Shown: positions 9,045 to 18,048 of the stretch, in pieces | Layout of the letters: each line of letters begins with the position of its first letter | Numbering within the stretch: position 1 is the first letter of the stretch | DNA from: Synechococcus sp. UW179A | Lineage (GTDB): Bacteria; Cyanobacteriota; Cyanobacteriia; PCC-6307; Cyanobiaceae | Assembly (NCBI RefSeq): GCF_900473965.1 | Contig: NZ_UCNJ01000012.1 | Coordinates: 62,001-126,000 of the forward strand | Direction: 5' to 3' | Length of the DNA stretch: 64,000 nt | The notes under the pieces: model-generated | Told to the model about the DNA's origin: nothing | What the model saw: only the letters and a program-made list of their open reading frames with translations | The model's database searches: none | Translations under genes and position numbers: made by a program

Positions 9045-10148
9045 TTATGGCCCTTTCGATTCATCGTTATTTGGACCTGTTGAGAGGGTCGCTGGACGTT
9101 GCCATCGCCAGGAAACCAATCCCACGATTGCAAAGACAACAGCAAGTAGCCCTAACCCCCCTCGAACGCCGAATAATTCACCTGTTACCCCCATCGTCAA
9201 ACCTCCGAAAACACCGGCAACAGCACTTGACCGACCGATGATGTCGAAACGTCGTGCAGGATTTCCGTATGAGTGAAGATAATTAATGAGTTCAAGCTCA
9301 ATCCGTGCAACTGAAGCACCTAAGGGCATGAAGAGAACAACGTCGAGCCACACAGGAGTGTTTGGATAGGTCGCTAGAAATATCAGGAATGAGCACAAGC
9401 CATAGTATGAACAAGCCTTTATTTTTGGAAGTATATGCTTCTGAAAAATCCGGCCGAGCATAAAAGAACCGATGATCCAGGAGAGATCAACTGAATCACC
9501 TCCTTCGATTTGGAGGACCCATAATGGTAACAGAGAAAATAGAGCGCCGATCATGAATCCGTTCAATAGGCTCCACTTTTCCAGCGGTGGAACGCTTTTT
9601 GCGGACTCGGCTTTTTTTAGCAACGATTGTGCTTGCTTTTTGATCTCTCTATTGGCAAGCCAGGCCACTGGCAGTATCAGCAACAGTGTGGGAGGAAAGA
9701 GTTTAAAAGCTGGGTAAACTATGCCCCCAAGAAACGTTCCAGTAACTCCCCCAACATCCTTACCTTGGAGGATTTGTTGGTTCGTTGTTCCTTCGCTTGC
9801 TTGCGTAAATCCTATGATGACAGCATCACTTTTAGTGATACCCAGTGATGCCAGCTGGGCACTTAAGAAGGTCAAGAAAATCAGGAATGTTTTGTTGCTG
9901 AGATCGAAATACATTCCAATCACAACAATTTCAAACAATAAGGCTGCCAGTGTGAATAGCAATAGTCCCTGGCGACTGCGTTGAAGGGGCAATAATGCGG
10001 AAATACTTCGAGGTAAGATCAGTAGGCTATTGATCATTGGGGAAGGACTAAGTTCTGCTAAAATCCACGCCGTACTAAAATTAAAAATGCTCATTGATGC
10101 TCTCCAGCTGCCGAGGAAGAGCAATGTTCGTATGTTCTTAAAGGTCAC
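9045..10148 (-). CDS. MFS-like multi-pass membrane transporter, substrate unknown
   Basis: The 367-residue protein has about ten hydrophobic segments, for example LLFTLAALLFEIVVIGMYF, FLIFLTFLSAQLASLGI and LGLLAVVFAIVGLVSW. The layout resembles a short major-facilitator protein, but I see no substrate signature. The base composition is more AT-rich than the flanking two-component genes. It sits between a response regulator and its presumed kinase, on the other strand, which looks like an insertion. Translation appears to start at GTG 10148. A transporter function is inferred only from topology. Confidence 0.7.
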   Translation of the reverse strand: MTFKNIRTLLFLGSWRASMSIFNFSTAWILAELSPSPMINSLLILPRSISALLPLQRSRQGLLLFTLAALLFEIVVIGMYFDLSNKTFLIFLTFLSAQLASLGITKSDAVIIGFTQASEGTTNQQILQGKDVGGVTGTFLGGIVYPAFKLFPPTLLLILPVAWLANREIKKQAQSLLKKAESAKSVPPLEKWSLLNGFMIGALFSLLPLWVLQIEGGDSVDLSWIIGSFMLGRIFQKHILPKIKACSYYGLCSFLIFLATYPNTPVWLDVVLFMPLGASVARIELELINYLHSYGNPARRFDIIGRSSAVAGVFGGLTMGVTGELFGVRGGLGLLAVVFAIVGLVSWRWQRPATLSTGPNNDESKGP

Positions 10149-10474
10149 AATTTATGCCCCAAGACTGAATGAATGAAGTTCTCTGCTGATTGCAGGATAT
10201 GGAGTTGAGTAACATCGTAATGGTGTGATCCATCTTTGTTGTAGAAATAGATGGCTTGTTGACTTCGCGATGACGGAGATGGTATCGATCTCGTGCCTCA
10301 ATTCCAGTGTTCTCCGCTCAGATTGATGTCGATTTAAGCCCGTCCGAAAGCGACCACTTTCCGTACAATTTCATCTGTTTACCAAGCTGTGCATGCAGCG
10401 GGAGTAAAGAACGAGAGCGTGTTCGTTCTACACCGGTCAACCCGATCCCTCTGATTCCCTCGCGACTGTTGTCG
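10149..10474. other. Divergent intergenic region between transporter and kinase genes
   Basis: This stretch of about 325 bases holds the start regions of the divergent transporter-like gene and the histidine kinase. An open frame in phase with the kinase begins at a GTG at 10307, but the peptide it adds is not kinase-like. I see no clear operator, RNA gene or terminator here. Confidence 0.4.
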
Positions 10475-11818
10475 ATGCCTTCCCGTCCCTGGCAGAAGCG
10501 TCTCACTGCTTTGCTGGGCTGGGGAGGACTGGCCCTTGGTAGTTCGGCCTTTTGCCTGGTGGTGTTCCAGGCTCTGTTTGGTCGCCAACTGGAGCAGTTG
10601 CAAACCATTCAGCTCGGCAGAGATCTGGCCCTGAACGTGCGACTCACGGAGCTGGCTCTTGAGCGTTATCCACCTCATCTGGTCGCGGAACTGAGCGGTC
10701 TTGATCTTGAGGTCGCGGTTCGCCCGAAACCCGCACCTTTGCCACCGTCAGCGGCCTTCAAACGTCAGGCAGAGGCGTTGCAACTTCAGCTTTGTCAACG
10801 ACTCTCCCATTGTCCAATGGTCTTGCCCGACCGGGCTGCCCGCGGCGAACGCAGCGTTTGGATCGAACTGATTTCCCCATTGGAGCCCATCTGGCTGCGG
10901 GTGGACGTGCCCTCGGTGATGCGTTGGCCACCGGAGCCCACACTGCTTGGACTTTCACTCGTGGGTGCCGGCATCATCTGCGGTGGATTGTTCCTGCTTG
11001 TGGAGGTGGAGGCGCCTCTGCGTGGGTTGGAGAAAGCTCTTTCTCGAGTGGGTGAGGGAGAAGACCCTGATGCCGTTGCCGCCCGCGGTGCTCCGGAGGT
11101 TCAACGCCTCACTCAACGCTTCAACGCCATGGTGCAGAGGTTGGCTGCCAATCGTCGAGAGCGGGCGACCATGCTTGCCGGCATCGCTCATGATCTCCGA
11201 GCACCGATCACCCGTCTTCAGTTCCGTCTGTCCATGCCACAGCTCTCAGCGGATGAGCGGGAGCGATGTGCTGGTGATCTTCAATCTCTGGAGAGAATCA
11301 CAGGGCAGTTTTTATTGTTTGCCGGCGGTGGCGACAGTGAAACCTCGGTTCAAGTTCCCCTGGATCAATTGCTGGCGGAGGTGGCCAGCAGCCATCCGGC
11401 TGATCAATTGCGTCTCGAGTTAGATCCGCTGTCCGTTTCGGTCAAACCCGTTGCGCTCGGTCGTGCAATCGCCAATCTGATTGATAATGCTTTCTCCTAC
11501 GGAGTGGCCCCGGTCATTCTCCATTTGCATGTCGAAAATGCACGCTGCTGTATCGACGTCTGGGATCAGGGCAAAGGGATGCCTGCCCAGCAATGGGAAG
11601 AGGCTTTGCAACCTTTTCATCGGCTTGATTCATCACGCGGTCAACAGGGCCATTGCGGTTTAGGGCTGGCCATTGTGTCTCACGTCGCCCGTCTGCACGG
11701 CGGCAGGCTCGAGTGCATCCATCGCGCCAACATCAATTCAGGGATTGATCTAGGCAGGTTTGCGATTCGATTCAGCCTGCCTTTGCCGGATGGCCATTCC
11801 GCGACACTGACGAGCTGA
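10475..11818 (+). CDS. EnvZ-type membrane sensor histidine kinase
   Basis: The 447-residue protein has an N-terminal membrane segment (LALGSSAFCLVVFQALF) and a periplasmic sensor of about 120 residues. A second membrane segment (LSLVGAGIICGGLFLLV), a HAMP region and the dimerisation helix follow; the helix carries the phospho-accepting H239 in GIAHDLRAPITRL. The ATP-binding domain shows NLIDNAFSYG, DQGKGMP and GLGLAIVSHVARLHGG. The sequence AGIAHDLRAPITRLQF is close to the EnvZ H-box. I start at ATG 10475 so that the first membrane helix is N-terminal. It probably phosphorylates the OmpR-type regulator at 8088. The stimulus is unknown. Confidence 0.92.
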   Translation: MPSRPWQKRLTALLGWGGLALGSSAFCLVVFQALFGRQLEQLQTIQLGRDLALNVRLTELALERYPPHLVAELSGLDLEVAVRPKPAPLPPSAAFKRQAEALQLQLCQRLSHCPMVLPDRAARGERSVWIELISPLEPIWLRVDVPSVMRWPPEPTLLGLSLVGAGIICGGLFLLVEVEAPLRGLEKALSRVGEGEDPDAVAARGAPEVQRLTQRFNAMVQRLAANRRERATMLAGIAHDLRAPITRLQFRLSMPQLSADERERCAGDLQSLERITGQFLLFAGGGDSETSVQVPLDQLLAEVASSHPADQLRLELDPLSVSVKPVALGRAIANLIDNAFSYGVAPVILHLHVENARCCIDVWDQGKGMPAQQWEEALQPFHRLDSSRGQQGHCGLGLAIVSHVARLHGGRLECIHRANINSGIDLGRFAIRFSLPLPDGHSATLTS

Positions 11819-11893
11819 AATCTGAGAAAAACTAGAGCAGATGGAGAGCTCGCCACATCCGCTGCCTCCAATAGGAACGGATTTGTTCCGAAC

Positions 11894-12847
11894 ATGGGCA
11901 ACAAGGACAAGAGCAAGACCAAAAAGCACGTTCAAGGCAAGGACAAAAAACGTCTTGGCCGCATCTCTGACATTGCCCTTGAAAGCCTTGAGGGAAGTGC
12001 GCAGGACATTGACACTCCCTCTGAGCGACTTGGGGAACTTATGGAAGATCATCATCAAAAGATTACGAGGCTGAACAAGAAGCTTTATGAGGCTGAATTG
12101 ACTCGCCTACAGACTGATCTGGTTAGGATGCAGTACTGGATTCGTGAAACCGGCTACCGGATGATCGTTCTCTTTGAAGGGCGTGATGCCGCTGGAAAAG
12201 GCGGCACGATCAAACGACTGACCGAGCCGCTAAACCCAAGAGGTTGCAGGGTTGTGGCATTGGGAACACCAACCGAGCGCCAAAAAAGCCAGTGGTATTT
12301 TCAGCGCTATGTGGAACATTTTCCTGCTGCTGGTGAGATCGTTGTGTTCGATCGAAGCTGGTACAACCGAGCCGGTGTTGAGCGTGTGATGGGCTTTTGT
12401 AGCCCTAGACAGGTTGACCAGTTTCTTGACGATGCTCCTGAATTTGAGCGAATGCTTGTACGCAGCGGCATTCTTGTTCTTAAGTACTGGTTTTCTGTCA
12501 GCGACACTGAGCAGGAGGCGCGTTTTCAATCGCGCATTGATGATCCAACGCGCCGGTGGAAGCTGAGTCCGATGGATCTTGAGGCGCGCAACCGTTGGGT
12601 TGATTTTTCAAGGGCAAAAGATGAGATGTTTACGCGAACCAATATTCCTGAGGCTCCCTGGTTCACCGTTGAAGCGGATGATAAGAGGAGAGCCAGACTC
12701 AATTGTCTCCGCCATGTACTGAGTAAGGTGCCATGGGAAGATATGACTCCTCCAGGGATCAAGCTTCCTCCAAGACCGAAAAAAGGTGATTATGCGCGCC
12801 CTCCGATCAATGAACAATTTTTTGTTCCTAATGGCTACCCCTATTGA
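11894..12847 (+). CDS. ppk2: Polyphosphate kinase 2
   Basis: PPK2 enzymes transfer phosphate between polyphosphate and nucleotides, usually in the direction of nucleoside triphosphate or diphosphate formation. The 317-residue protein has the Walker A loop GRDAAGKGG at 97-104, the lid-type segment TPTERQKSQWYFQRYV and the Walker B region VVFDRSWYNRAGVERVMG with D153, all typical of one-domain PPK2. The N-terminus is a Lys-rich tail (MGNKDKSKTKKHVQGKDKK) that could bind polyanionic substrate; that is inference. It follows the kinase gene by about 75 bases, and an AT-rich accessory region begins just after it. Phosphate-dependent regulation is possible, but I see no convincing Pho box. Confidence 0.93.
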   Translation: MGNKDKSKTKKHVQGKDKKRLGRISDIALESLEGSAQDIDTPSERLGELMEDHHQKITRLNKKLYEAELTRLQTDLVRMQYWIRETGYRMIVLFEGRDAAGKGGTIKRLTEPLNPRGCRVVALGTPTERQKSQWYFQRYVEHFPAAGEIVVFDRSWYNRAGVERVMGFCSPRQVDQFLDDAPEFERMLVRSGILVLKYWFSVSDTEQEARFQSRIDDPTRRWKLSPMDLEARNRWVDFSRAKDEMFTRTNIPEAPWFTVEADDKRRARLNCLRHVLSKVPWEDMTPPGIKLPPRPKKGDYARPPINEQFFVPNGYPY

Positions 12848-13232
12848 CTTAGGACCAGTTTGAAATAAGGATAGAGTGCCGATGAATCTTGAGTGGAATT
12901 GATCCTGAATTAGGTTTTCAAAACTCATCGTGTTTAATGCAGGATCCCTTCCGAAAACAGAAATAATTTAAACGCGGTTGACAAAGATTGTAGTTATAAC
13001 GAGTGCTCAGTGGCCAAGAGTTTGTCAATGAAGTCGGTCAATCCAGATGCTCTATGTTATAAAATATTGTTTTAAAGCCCGTCTAGAGAATCCGTTTACT
13101 CGCATCTGAAAACAGTTTTTATCCTCGGCCCAGTTAGGCCTGCTCATAGTGATTAAAGTATGTGCCGAGTGTATCTGCTTATTCGCGAAGGCAGAATCAA
13201 GGTCACTAGTGTGTTTCAAATATTTTTTATCC
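12848..13232. other. AT-rich intergenic region after ppk2
   Basis: This region of about 385 bases has lower G+C than the preceding genes and marks the left edge of the accessory stretch that reaches to about 19.5 kb. Short frames exist on both strands, but none has a recognisable product or a good ribosome-binding site. I see no RNA gene or strong hairpin. Confidence 0.4.
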
Positions 13233-13574
13233 ATGTCTAATACGACAGCTATCTACTTCACAATAAGATGTATTGAGTTAAAGAATACGATTGCAGATGG
13301 ATATGAAAAAGACAGTCTTGAAAGATTCCTGAACCAGTATATTAGTCGAGGTATTCAAGGCCCCGTTCGATATTTTTGTGAATCAGAATCTGACGTCTAT
13401 GCAAAAATTAGAGTGGTTATGGAATTCATGCAACAAGACTTGGATTCAGTGAATGAAATTCTCGAAATGATTCAAACCATTGAGCTTGATCAGTGGTGCC
13501 TTGAAACGAATACAGGAAATGTTTCCCCAAGACTGGTGCGTCGAACTAGCTTTAGCGACCATCAAGCGGCTTAG
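13233..13574 (+). CDS. Small hypothetical protein
   Basis: The frame from ATG 13233 gives a 113-residue acidic, helical protein (SNTTAIYFTIRCIELKNTIA, then CESESDVYAKIRVVMEF). It has no signal peptide and no membrane helix. I do not recognise the family. A longer version from 13149 adds a Cys-rich stretch that looks non-coding. The AT-rich codon use matches the surrounding accessory region rather than the core genes. The repeated Asp/Glu/Leu pattern in DLDSVNEILEMIQTIELDQW suggests a helical bundle. Moderate confidence that it is a real gene. Confidence 0.5.
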   Translation: MSNTTAIYFTIRCIELKNTIADGYEKDSLERFLNQYISRGIQGPVRYFCESESDVYAKIRVVMEFMQQDLDSVNEILEMIQTIELDQWCLETNTGNVSPRLVRRTSFSDHQAA

Positions 13575-13821
13575 CTAGGGCAAATTGTTATAGTTTGAAT
13601 CATGGATTGGTCACTCAGTCTTAGATAAATCAGAGAATTTGTAATTCCATTAATTATTGATGATCTTAGGGTTTCGCTGGATGCAACAATTTTGCTCGTA
13701 TTTATTTTCTGGGGTGATGCAATATAAATTTAAGAGGCATAAAAGATTTGTGTGTTTATATTCTGCTGTTCAGTCTAATCACTCAATACCGTATCCATTG
13801 TTTTGGGGTGATTCAGGTGTT

Positions 13822-13962
13822 TTAGATCACATCCTCAAACAACTCATCTTCGCCGTAAAACAACCAAGGCTGGCCACTGTCAAGACGGTTGCGCTTCATC
13901 CAGGCGGTAAAGCTCTCTATGTCCTCCTGTTGAGGCAGTGGATCGTTTGAATTTTCGTTCAT
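13822..13962 (-). CDS. Very small acidic hypothetical protein
   Basis: On the minus strand, ATG 13962 opens a 46-codon frame. The peptide starts MNENSNDPLPQQEDIESF, continues with a Trp/Arg segment (AWMKRNRLDSGQPWLFYG) and ends in an acidic tail (EDELFEDVI). Inside a very AT-rich neighbourhood, this stretch is locally richer in G+C and uses codons typical of the core genome (ctg, gac, cgc), which argues for coding. I do not recognise the product. The plus-strand frame covering the same bases (13657-13950) looks like its shadow. Confidence 0.5.
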   Translation of the reverse strand: MNENSNDPLPQQEDIESFTAWMKRNRLDSGQPWLFYGEDELFEDVI

Positions 13963-14661
13963 GGAAAACAATCTGGTCAGTAGCCGCGATTATCACGTGT
14001 GATTTCATGCAATGAACCGTGACTGTTTAGTCATTCCCAGGTTCCTGCCACTTGGCTCGGAATGGGAATAGGTCTGTGTTCTGTGTATATGGCTACTTGT
14101 CTAGGGAAAGGCTGGTGTCATCTGCTGCTGATGTCTGCCTTTCGTTACGGACTTACGCGTACTGAAGTCAAGATCACCGATGGCATGGCTCTGATGGATG
14201 AAAACTCTGAATACAAGCAGTGGATCCACAGTCGTTCTTGTTATTCGAGATAATTTCGAAGTCTGGAGTCCTTGCCCCAGATACTTGTTCTGTGACGGGG
14301 CGATAGGGATACCGCTCCGTTTTTTATTGGCGCTCAATTCCTTCAATGTTCTTTCGAGTAGATGGAATTGCTGTTTTCTGTCAATCAGGATGGTCAGACT
14401 TTGGGGCAGAGAGTCCATTGCTTTCAATTGCCTCTGCCCGGTTGAGCTGTTGATGCGATCCAGTGTCCAATTGGACGTTTTGGCTTGTCTTGGCCCGCCT
14501 GGATTGAATACTGTTTAATTGGTGTATTTGTTGATCCGATGTTCTGATTGAGTCACGCCGTAGCGGCTGATTGTTCGTGGTGTTTTGGTCATGACATGGA
14601 ATTTAAAAGCACTTGACATCTTGCCTTTTGACGTAATGATATTAAAAATTTCTTAGAAGCA
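13963..14661. other. Long intergenic region before the ParA-like gene
   Basis: About 700 bases carry no gene that I can support. Two plus-strand frames (14062-14253 and 14198-14518) and one minus-strand frame (14101-14427) overlap each other, and none shows a recognisable motif, so at most one could be real. A short promoter-like element sits at the right end, upstream of the ParA-like gene. I see no tRNA and no strong terminator. Confidence 0.35.
14613..14642 (+). promoter_or_regulatory. Promoter-like element upstream of the ParA-like gene
   Basis: A perfect -35 type hexamer TTGACA at 14613-14618 is followed after 18 bases by TGATAT at 14637-14642, about 20 bases before the ATG at 14662. 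This is a reasonable sigma-70 class promoter with a short leader. The evidence is sequence pattern only. Confidence 0.4.
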
Positions 14662-15354
14662 ATGTTTATCACTGTTTTTGGTCAGAAAGGAGGTGTTGCT
14701 AAAACATGTACGAGCGTTCATTTGGCCGCTATCTGGGCCCAGCAACATAAAAAAGTCGCTCTAATTGATGCCGATAGAAATCGATCGGCAACTGCTTATG
14801 GAGCACGTGAATTGCTTCCTTATCCGGTCATTCCTATTGAAGCTGCAGCCAAAGCTGCAAGAGGTGCGGATATTGTTGTGACAGATGGTCAGGCGAGCAG
14901 CAACGAAGAAGAACTTAAAAATCTTGTTGAAGGTTCCGATATTATTATACTTCCTACGACCCCTCAGAGTCGCTCCTTAGAGTTAACAGTTGAAATGTCG
15001 AAGTTGTTAAATAATTATCGCATTCCTTATGCCGCTTTGTTGGTTAAGGTTGACTCACGAAAAAAATCCTCAGCTCAGTCAGCTATTGAAATTCTCGAAG
15101 GTTTTGATATCCACGTCTTAAATTCTCAAATTCCTCTTTTAAGTGCTTTTGAGAGTGCTGAAACTGAAGGTGTTACGGTTGACCATTCTGTGGACAATCG
15201 AGGTCGGGCACATTCAAGACGCATGATGGGTTGGTTCGCTTATGACAAAGCGTGCGTTGAGATTGAAGAGCTTTATCAGGCTTATCAAGAAAAAAACCTT
15301 ACTTCAACTCCAATCGGTTGGGATTTCACACCCTTGGAGAACAGAGCCGCTTAA
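14662..15354 (+). CDS. ParA/MinD-family ATPase, orphan
   Basis: The 230-residue protein begins with the deviant Walker A motif FGQKGGVAKT (signature K9, K14), followed by the switch-type segment LIDADRNRSATAYG. This places it among ParA/MinD ATPases, which position plasmids, chromosomes or protein cargo by cycling on DNA or membrane. The usual Walker B sequence ending in DTPP is replaced by DIVVTDGQASSNEE; the Asp is kept but the prolines are absent. No parB-like gene or carboxysome gene is adjacent; the next gene is feoB on the other strand. Codon use is AT-rich like its surroundings. The cargo is unknown. Confidence 0.85.
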   Translation: MFITVFGQKGGVAKTCTSVHLAAIWAQQHKKVALIDADRNRSATAYGARELLPYPVIPIEAAAKAARGADIVVTDGQASSNEEELKNLVEGSDIIILPTTPQSRSLELTVEMSKLLNNYRIPYAALLVKVDSRKKSSAQSAIEILEGFDIHVLNSQIPLLSAFESAETEGVTVDHSVDNRGRAHSRRMMGWFAYDKACVEIEELYQAYQEKNLTSTPIGWDFTPLENRAA

Positions 15355-15575
15355 TTTAAAAGTCGGTGTTTGGCTGATTAGAAATTGGTTGTTTTCATCA
15401 TATCGTTCATCCTTTTCTGTTAAAGGGATCAGTTTCTAATTGCGCTTATATAAATTTTCGTCAATCAACTGTTGAATTCTTTTTAATCATCTTTTGAATT
15501 GTCTCCTGTTCTTTAGTTCCGCAAGGCTGAATTCTGTTTGTTGGCATGAATCAATTTTCTTGTGCAAAATAGACA

Positions 15576-15618
15576 ATAAAAAACTTGGTGGTGTTATTTG
15601 TGATCACCACCAAGTTTT
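15576..15618 (-). terminator. Intrinsic terminator of the feoAB operon
   Basis: A 13-bp perfect stem (15581-15593 with 15605-15617, arm CACCACCAAGTTT) encloses an 11-base loop 17 bases past the feoB stop codon. On the minus strand it is followed by a U-rich run (complement of the A-run at about 15576-15581). Read on the plus strand it also ends in TTTT, so it may stop transcription from both sides. Confidence 0.85.
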
Positions 15619-15634
15619 GCTCAATTTATGAAAT

Positions 15635-17479
15635 TCAAGATGTAAAGATTAAGTTGTATGCTTGATAGAACCCAAAAGCAACAACCCAGGCAACGATCAT
15701 TGATACGGCAACAGAGAATAGGGTGAATCTCGCTGATTTTGTTTCACCCCAAATCGTGGCAACAGTGGTTAAGCATGGAACGTACAAAAGGCTGAAAAGG
15801 CAGTAACTGAAGCCTTGCTGGAAATTGATAGCTCCTCCCAGTGTTGTTTTGAGTGCATCACTGCCTTCACTCAATCCATACATCGTCGCAACAGCAGCCA
15901 ACTGAACCTCTTTAGCGACGAAGCCAATGATGAGTGAAACAGTCAATAATGGATTGATGCCCAAGGGAGCCATCAAGGGTTGGAAGAAAGTTCCGATTTG
16001 TCCTGCATAGGTATTTAAACCCTCGGCACCACCAGGATAATTAGTCAGGAACCACGTGATAGTTGTACCAATAATCATGAAGACAGATAACTTTTGAACA
16101 AATGTCTTCATTTCACTCCATACATTCAATGCAACTTGTTTGAATGTAGGTGTTCTGTAGGGAGGCAATTCAATGACAAACGGATCTTTCGACTTGAACT
16201 GTCCACTAGCATTGAAAATCATCGCCATGACGAAGGCCACGATAAAGCTAATGATGTAGAGAAGCCATAGGGCTACAGCACCTAAGTAGCTAGGAAGAAT
16301 GATTCCCAGGAAGAAAACAAATACTTGTAGCCTTGCAGAACATAATGCGAATGGGATGACAAGAATCGAAAGCAATCTCTGACTGCGTGAACGAATTGTT
16401 CTTGTTCCCATAATCGCTGGGACATTACAGCCAAACCCGAACAGCTGCATCACGAATCCGCGGCCGTCAAGACCTGCCTTGCGCATGATGTTGTCCATCA
16501 GATATGCAGCTCTTGAGAGATATCCACTGTCTTCAAGGGCAGTCATCACCACAAAGAAGAAGGCAACAAGTGGCACAAAGCCGAGCAATGAAGCGAATCC
16601 TGTGTAAGGTCCGCTGATTACAAAATCTTTAACGATGGCAGGGAGAAAGCTCAACCCTGGTTCTAAGACAGTTGCTTGCAACCAATCCGTGAAATCGCCA
16701 ACCGGATCCTGGGCCGGCATGCCCACGTTCCAGATAAAGAGGAACAGGACCAACATGGTCAGGAAAAAGATTGGCAAACCGAAAATGGGATGCAAAAGCA
16801 CTGCATCCATGCGGTTCGTAAACGTCACCAGGTTTTCCGGTGGCATTTCAATGCCTTGGTCTAGAGATTCTTGAATTTCTTCATCGGTGATCTTATTCTC
16901 TCGGCAAAATTCAACAAGTTCAGATACTTTATAAGAATCTTTGACGTCGTTAACAGTATTCCAGATACCATCGATTGCCAAGCTGCAGCCAGCGCCATAT
17001 TTTGCACTAATCGTAAAGACAGGCATCTCAAGGTGTTGAGATAGCTTCTGGGTATTGATTTTCACTCCAAAGCGCTTGACCTCATCAGCCATATTGAGTG
17101 CAACTAAACTCGGAATACCAAGTTTTTTGAGTTGCAGTGGTATAAGTATCTGTCTATCAATTTGAGATGCATTGACAACGCAAACGATTAAATCAAAATT
17201 GTATTGCTGTAGAAAATCCTGAACGACCTTCTCATCCTCTGTGAATCCATCGAGATCGTAGATTCCTGGTAGATCAACAAATTCAACGGTTTTCCCATCG
17301 CGTTCAACTTTTGCCTGCATGAAATCAACCGTTAAGCCAGGCCAGTTAGCGACTCCTGCGGTCGCGTTGGTGACACGATTGAAGAATGTTGATTTGCCCG
17401 TATTGGGTTGACCTATAAAAACGATCCTTGGTAATTCGTTTTTTGTCTGGATTGTTTTACCAGTTTCTGCGGTGATCAT
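15635..17479 (-). CDS. feoB: Ferrous iron transporter FeoB
   Basis: FeoB imports Fe2+ across the plasma membrane. The 614-residue protein has an N-terminal G domain with G1 GQPNTGKST at residues 23-31, G3 DLPG at 69-72, G4 NMAD at 129-132 and G5 SAKYGAG. A polytopic membrane domain follows, containing the two gate motifs GFGCNVPAIMGTR and PFALCSARLQVFVFF. The length fits the shorter cyanobacterial FeoB, which lacks the long C-terminus of the E. coli protein. The gene lies downstream of feoA in the same direction and ends in a strong terminator. Fur control is likely from family knowledge; I could not identify a convincing Fur box. Its AT-rich composition is unlike the core genome. Confidence 0.97.
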   Translation of the reverse strand: MITAETGKTIQTKNELPRIVFIGQPNTGKSTFFNRVTNATAGVANWPGLTVDFMQAKVERDGKTVEFVDLPGIYDLDGFTEDEKVVQDFLQQYNFDLIVCVVNASQIDRQILIPLQLKKLGIPSLVALNMADEVKRFGVKINTQKLSQHLEMPVFTISAKYGAGCSLAIDGIWNTVNDVKDSYKVSELVEFCRENKITDEEIQESLDQGIEMPPENLVTFTNRMDAVLLHPIFGLPIFFLTMLVLFLFIWNVGMPAQDPVGDFTDWLQATVLEPGLSFLPAIVKDFVISGPYTGFASLLGFVPLVAFFFVVMTALEDSGYLSRAAYLMDNIMRKAGLDGRGFVMQLFGFGCNVPAIMGTRTIRSRSQRLLSILVIPFALCSARLQVFVFFLGIILPSYLGAVALWLLYIISFIVAFVMAMIFNASGQFKSKDPFVIELPPYRTPTFKQVALNVWSEMKTFVQKLSVFMIIGTTITWFLTNYPGGAEGLNTYAGQIGTFFQPLMAPLGINPLLTVSLIIGFVAKEVQLAAVATMYGLSEGSDALKTTLGGAINFQQGFSYCLFSLLYVPCLTTVATIWGETKSARFTLFSVAVSMIVAWVVAFGFYQAYNLIFTS

Positions 17480-17522
17480 GATGATGTTTTAGAACTCGTT
17501 GAAAAGGATTAAAGGGACAGTG

Positions 17523-17783
17523 TCATGATTTTCTGGTGTCTGAGACATCTGTGATTTCAACCAGAGCCGCCTCAGACTTTCGTATAGCAATTTCAGTGGT
17601 ACTGCCAACTCTTACTTCGTAAGGATCACCACCTGGAGCCTTGCGCATGACTCGTACCGTTCTACCTTTCCTTATTCCCATTGCTTCCAGACGATCTTTG
17701 AAGGAATTGCTCAAGTCACTTCCGTCACTACTGACTCCAACAACTGTTGCTGAATGATGGACGCCTAACTCACTTAAATTCAT
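17523..17783 (-). CDS. feoA: Ferrous iron transport accessory protein FeoA
   Basis: FeoA is a small cytosolic SH3-like protein needed for FeoB function. The 86-residue product shows the family pattern: LGVHHSATVVGV at the N-terminus, then DRLEAMGIRKGRTVRVMRKA, GDPYEVRVGSTTEIAIRKSE and the ending LVEITD. It starts at ATG 17783, and feoB begins 43 bases after its stop, so they form one operon. The upstream gap of about 265 bases, up to the divergent gene at 18049, should carry the iron-responsive promoter. Confidence 0.94.
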   Translation of the reverse strand: MNLSELGVHHSATVVGVSSDGSDLSNSFKDRLEAMGIRKGRTVRVMRKAPGGDPYEVRVGSTTEIAIRKSEAALVEITDVSDTRKS

Positions 17784-18048
17784 CTGGGTAGCTTGGCTAA
17801 TGCAACTCTATAAAAAGGTTAGAGCGCCAAGATTGATCTGGCAATTAAAGACGAGTGAATAATGACTGATAAGAACGGTGACTGTAGAATTTTTTACGGA
17901 TGAACTTTGTACTTTTTTTCGGAAAACAAGCAAAACCTTTAGACGCAGCCTGAGGTGCGGACTTGCCTGTAACATTTGATACGTCGTAGTTGATGTTGCT
18001 TGTCGACCCTTGAATCACTGCTAATTTGAGATTTGATTGTACGTAATC

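Noticed and set aside
13657-13950. 97-codon plus-strand frame
   Set aside because: It is AT-rich at one end and antisense to the better 46-codon minus-strand frame at the other; no motif or ribosome-binding site.
14062-14518. Three overlapping frames on both strands
   Set aside because: None has a recognisable domain or a good start; they exclude one another. The minus-strand frame 14101-14427 looks the least random but is not strong enough to call.
17784-18048. Possible Fur box upstream of feoA (around GAATAATGACTGATAAG)
   Set aside because: Too far from the GATAATGATTATCATT consensus to be called; Fur control remains an expectation from family knowledge only.
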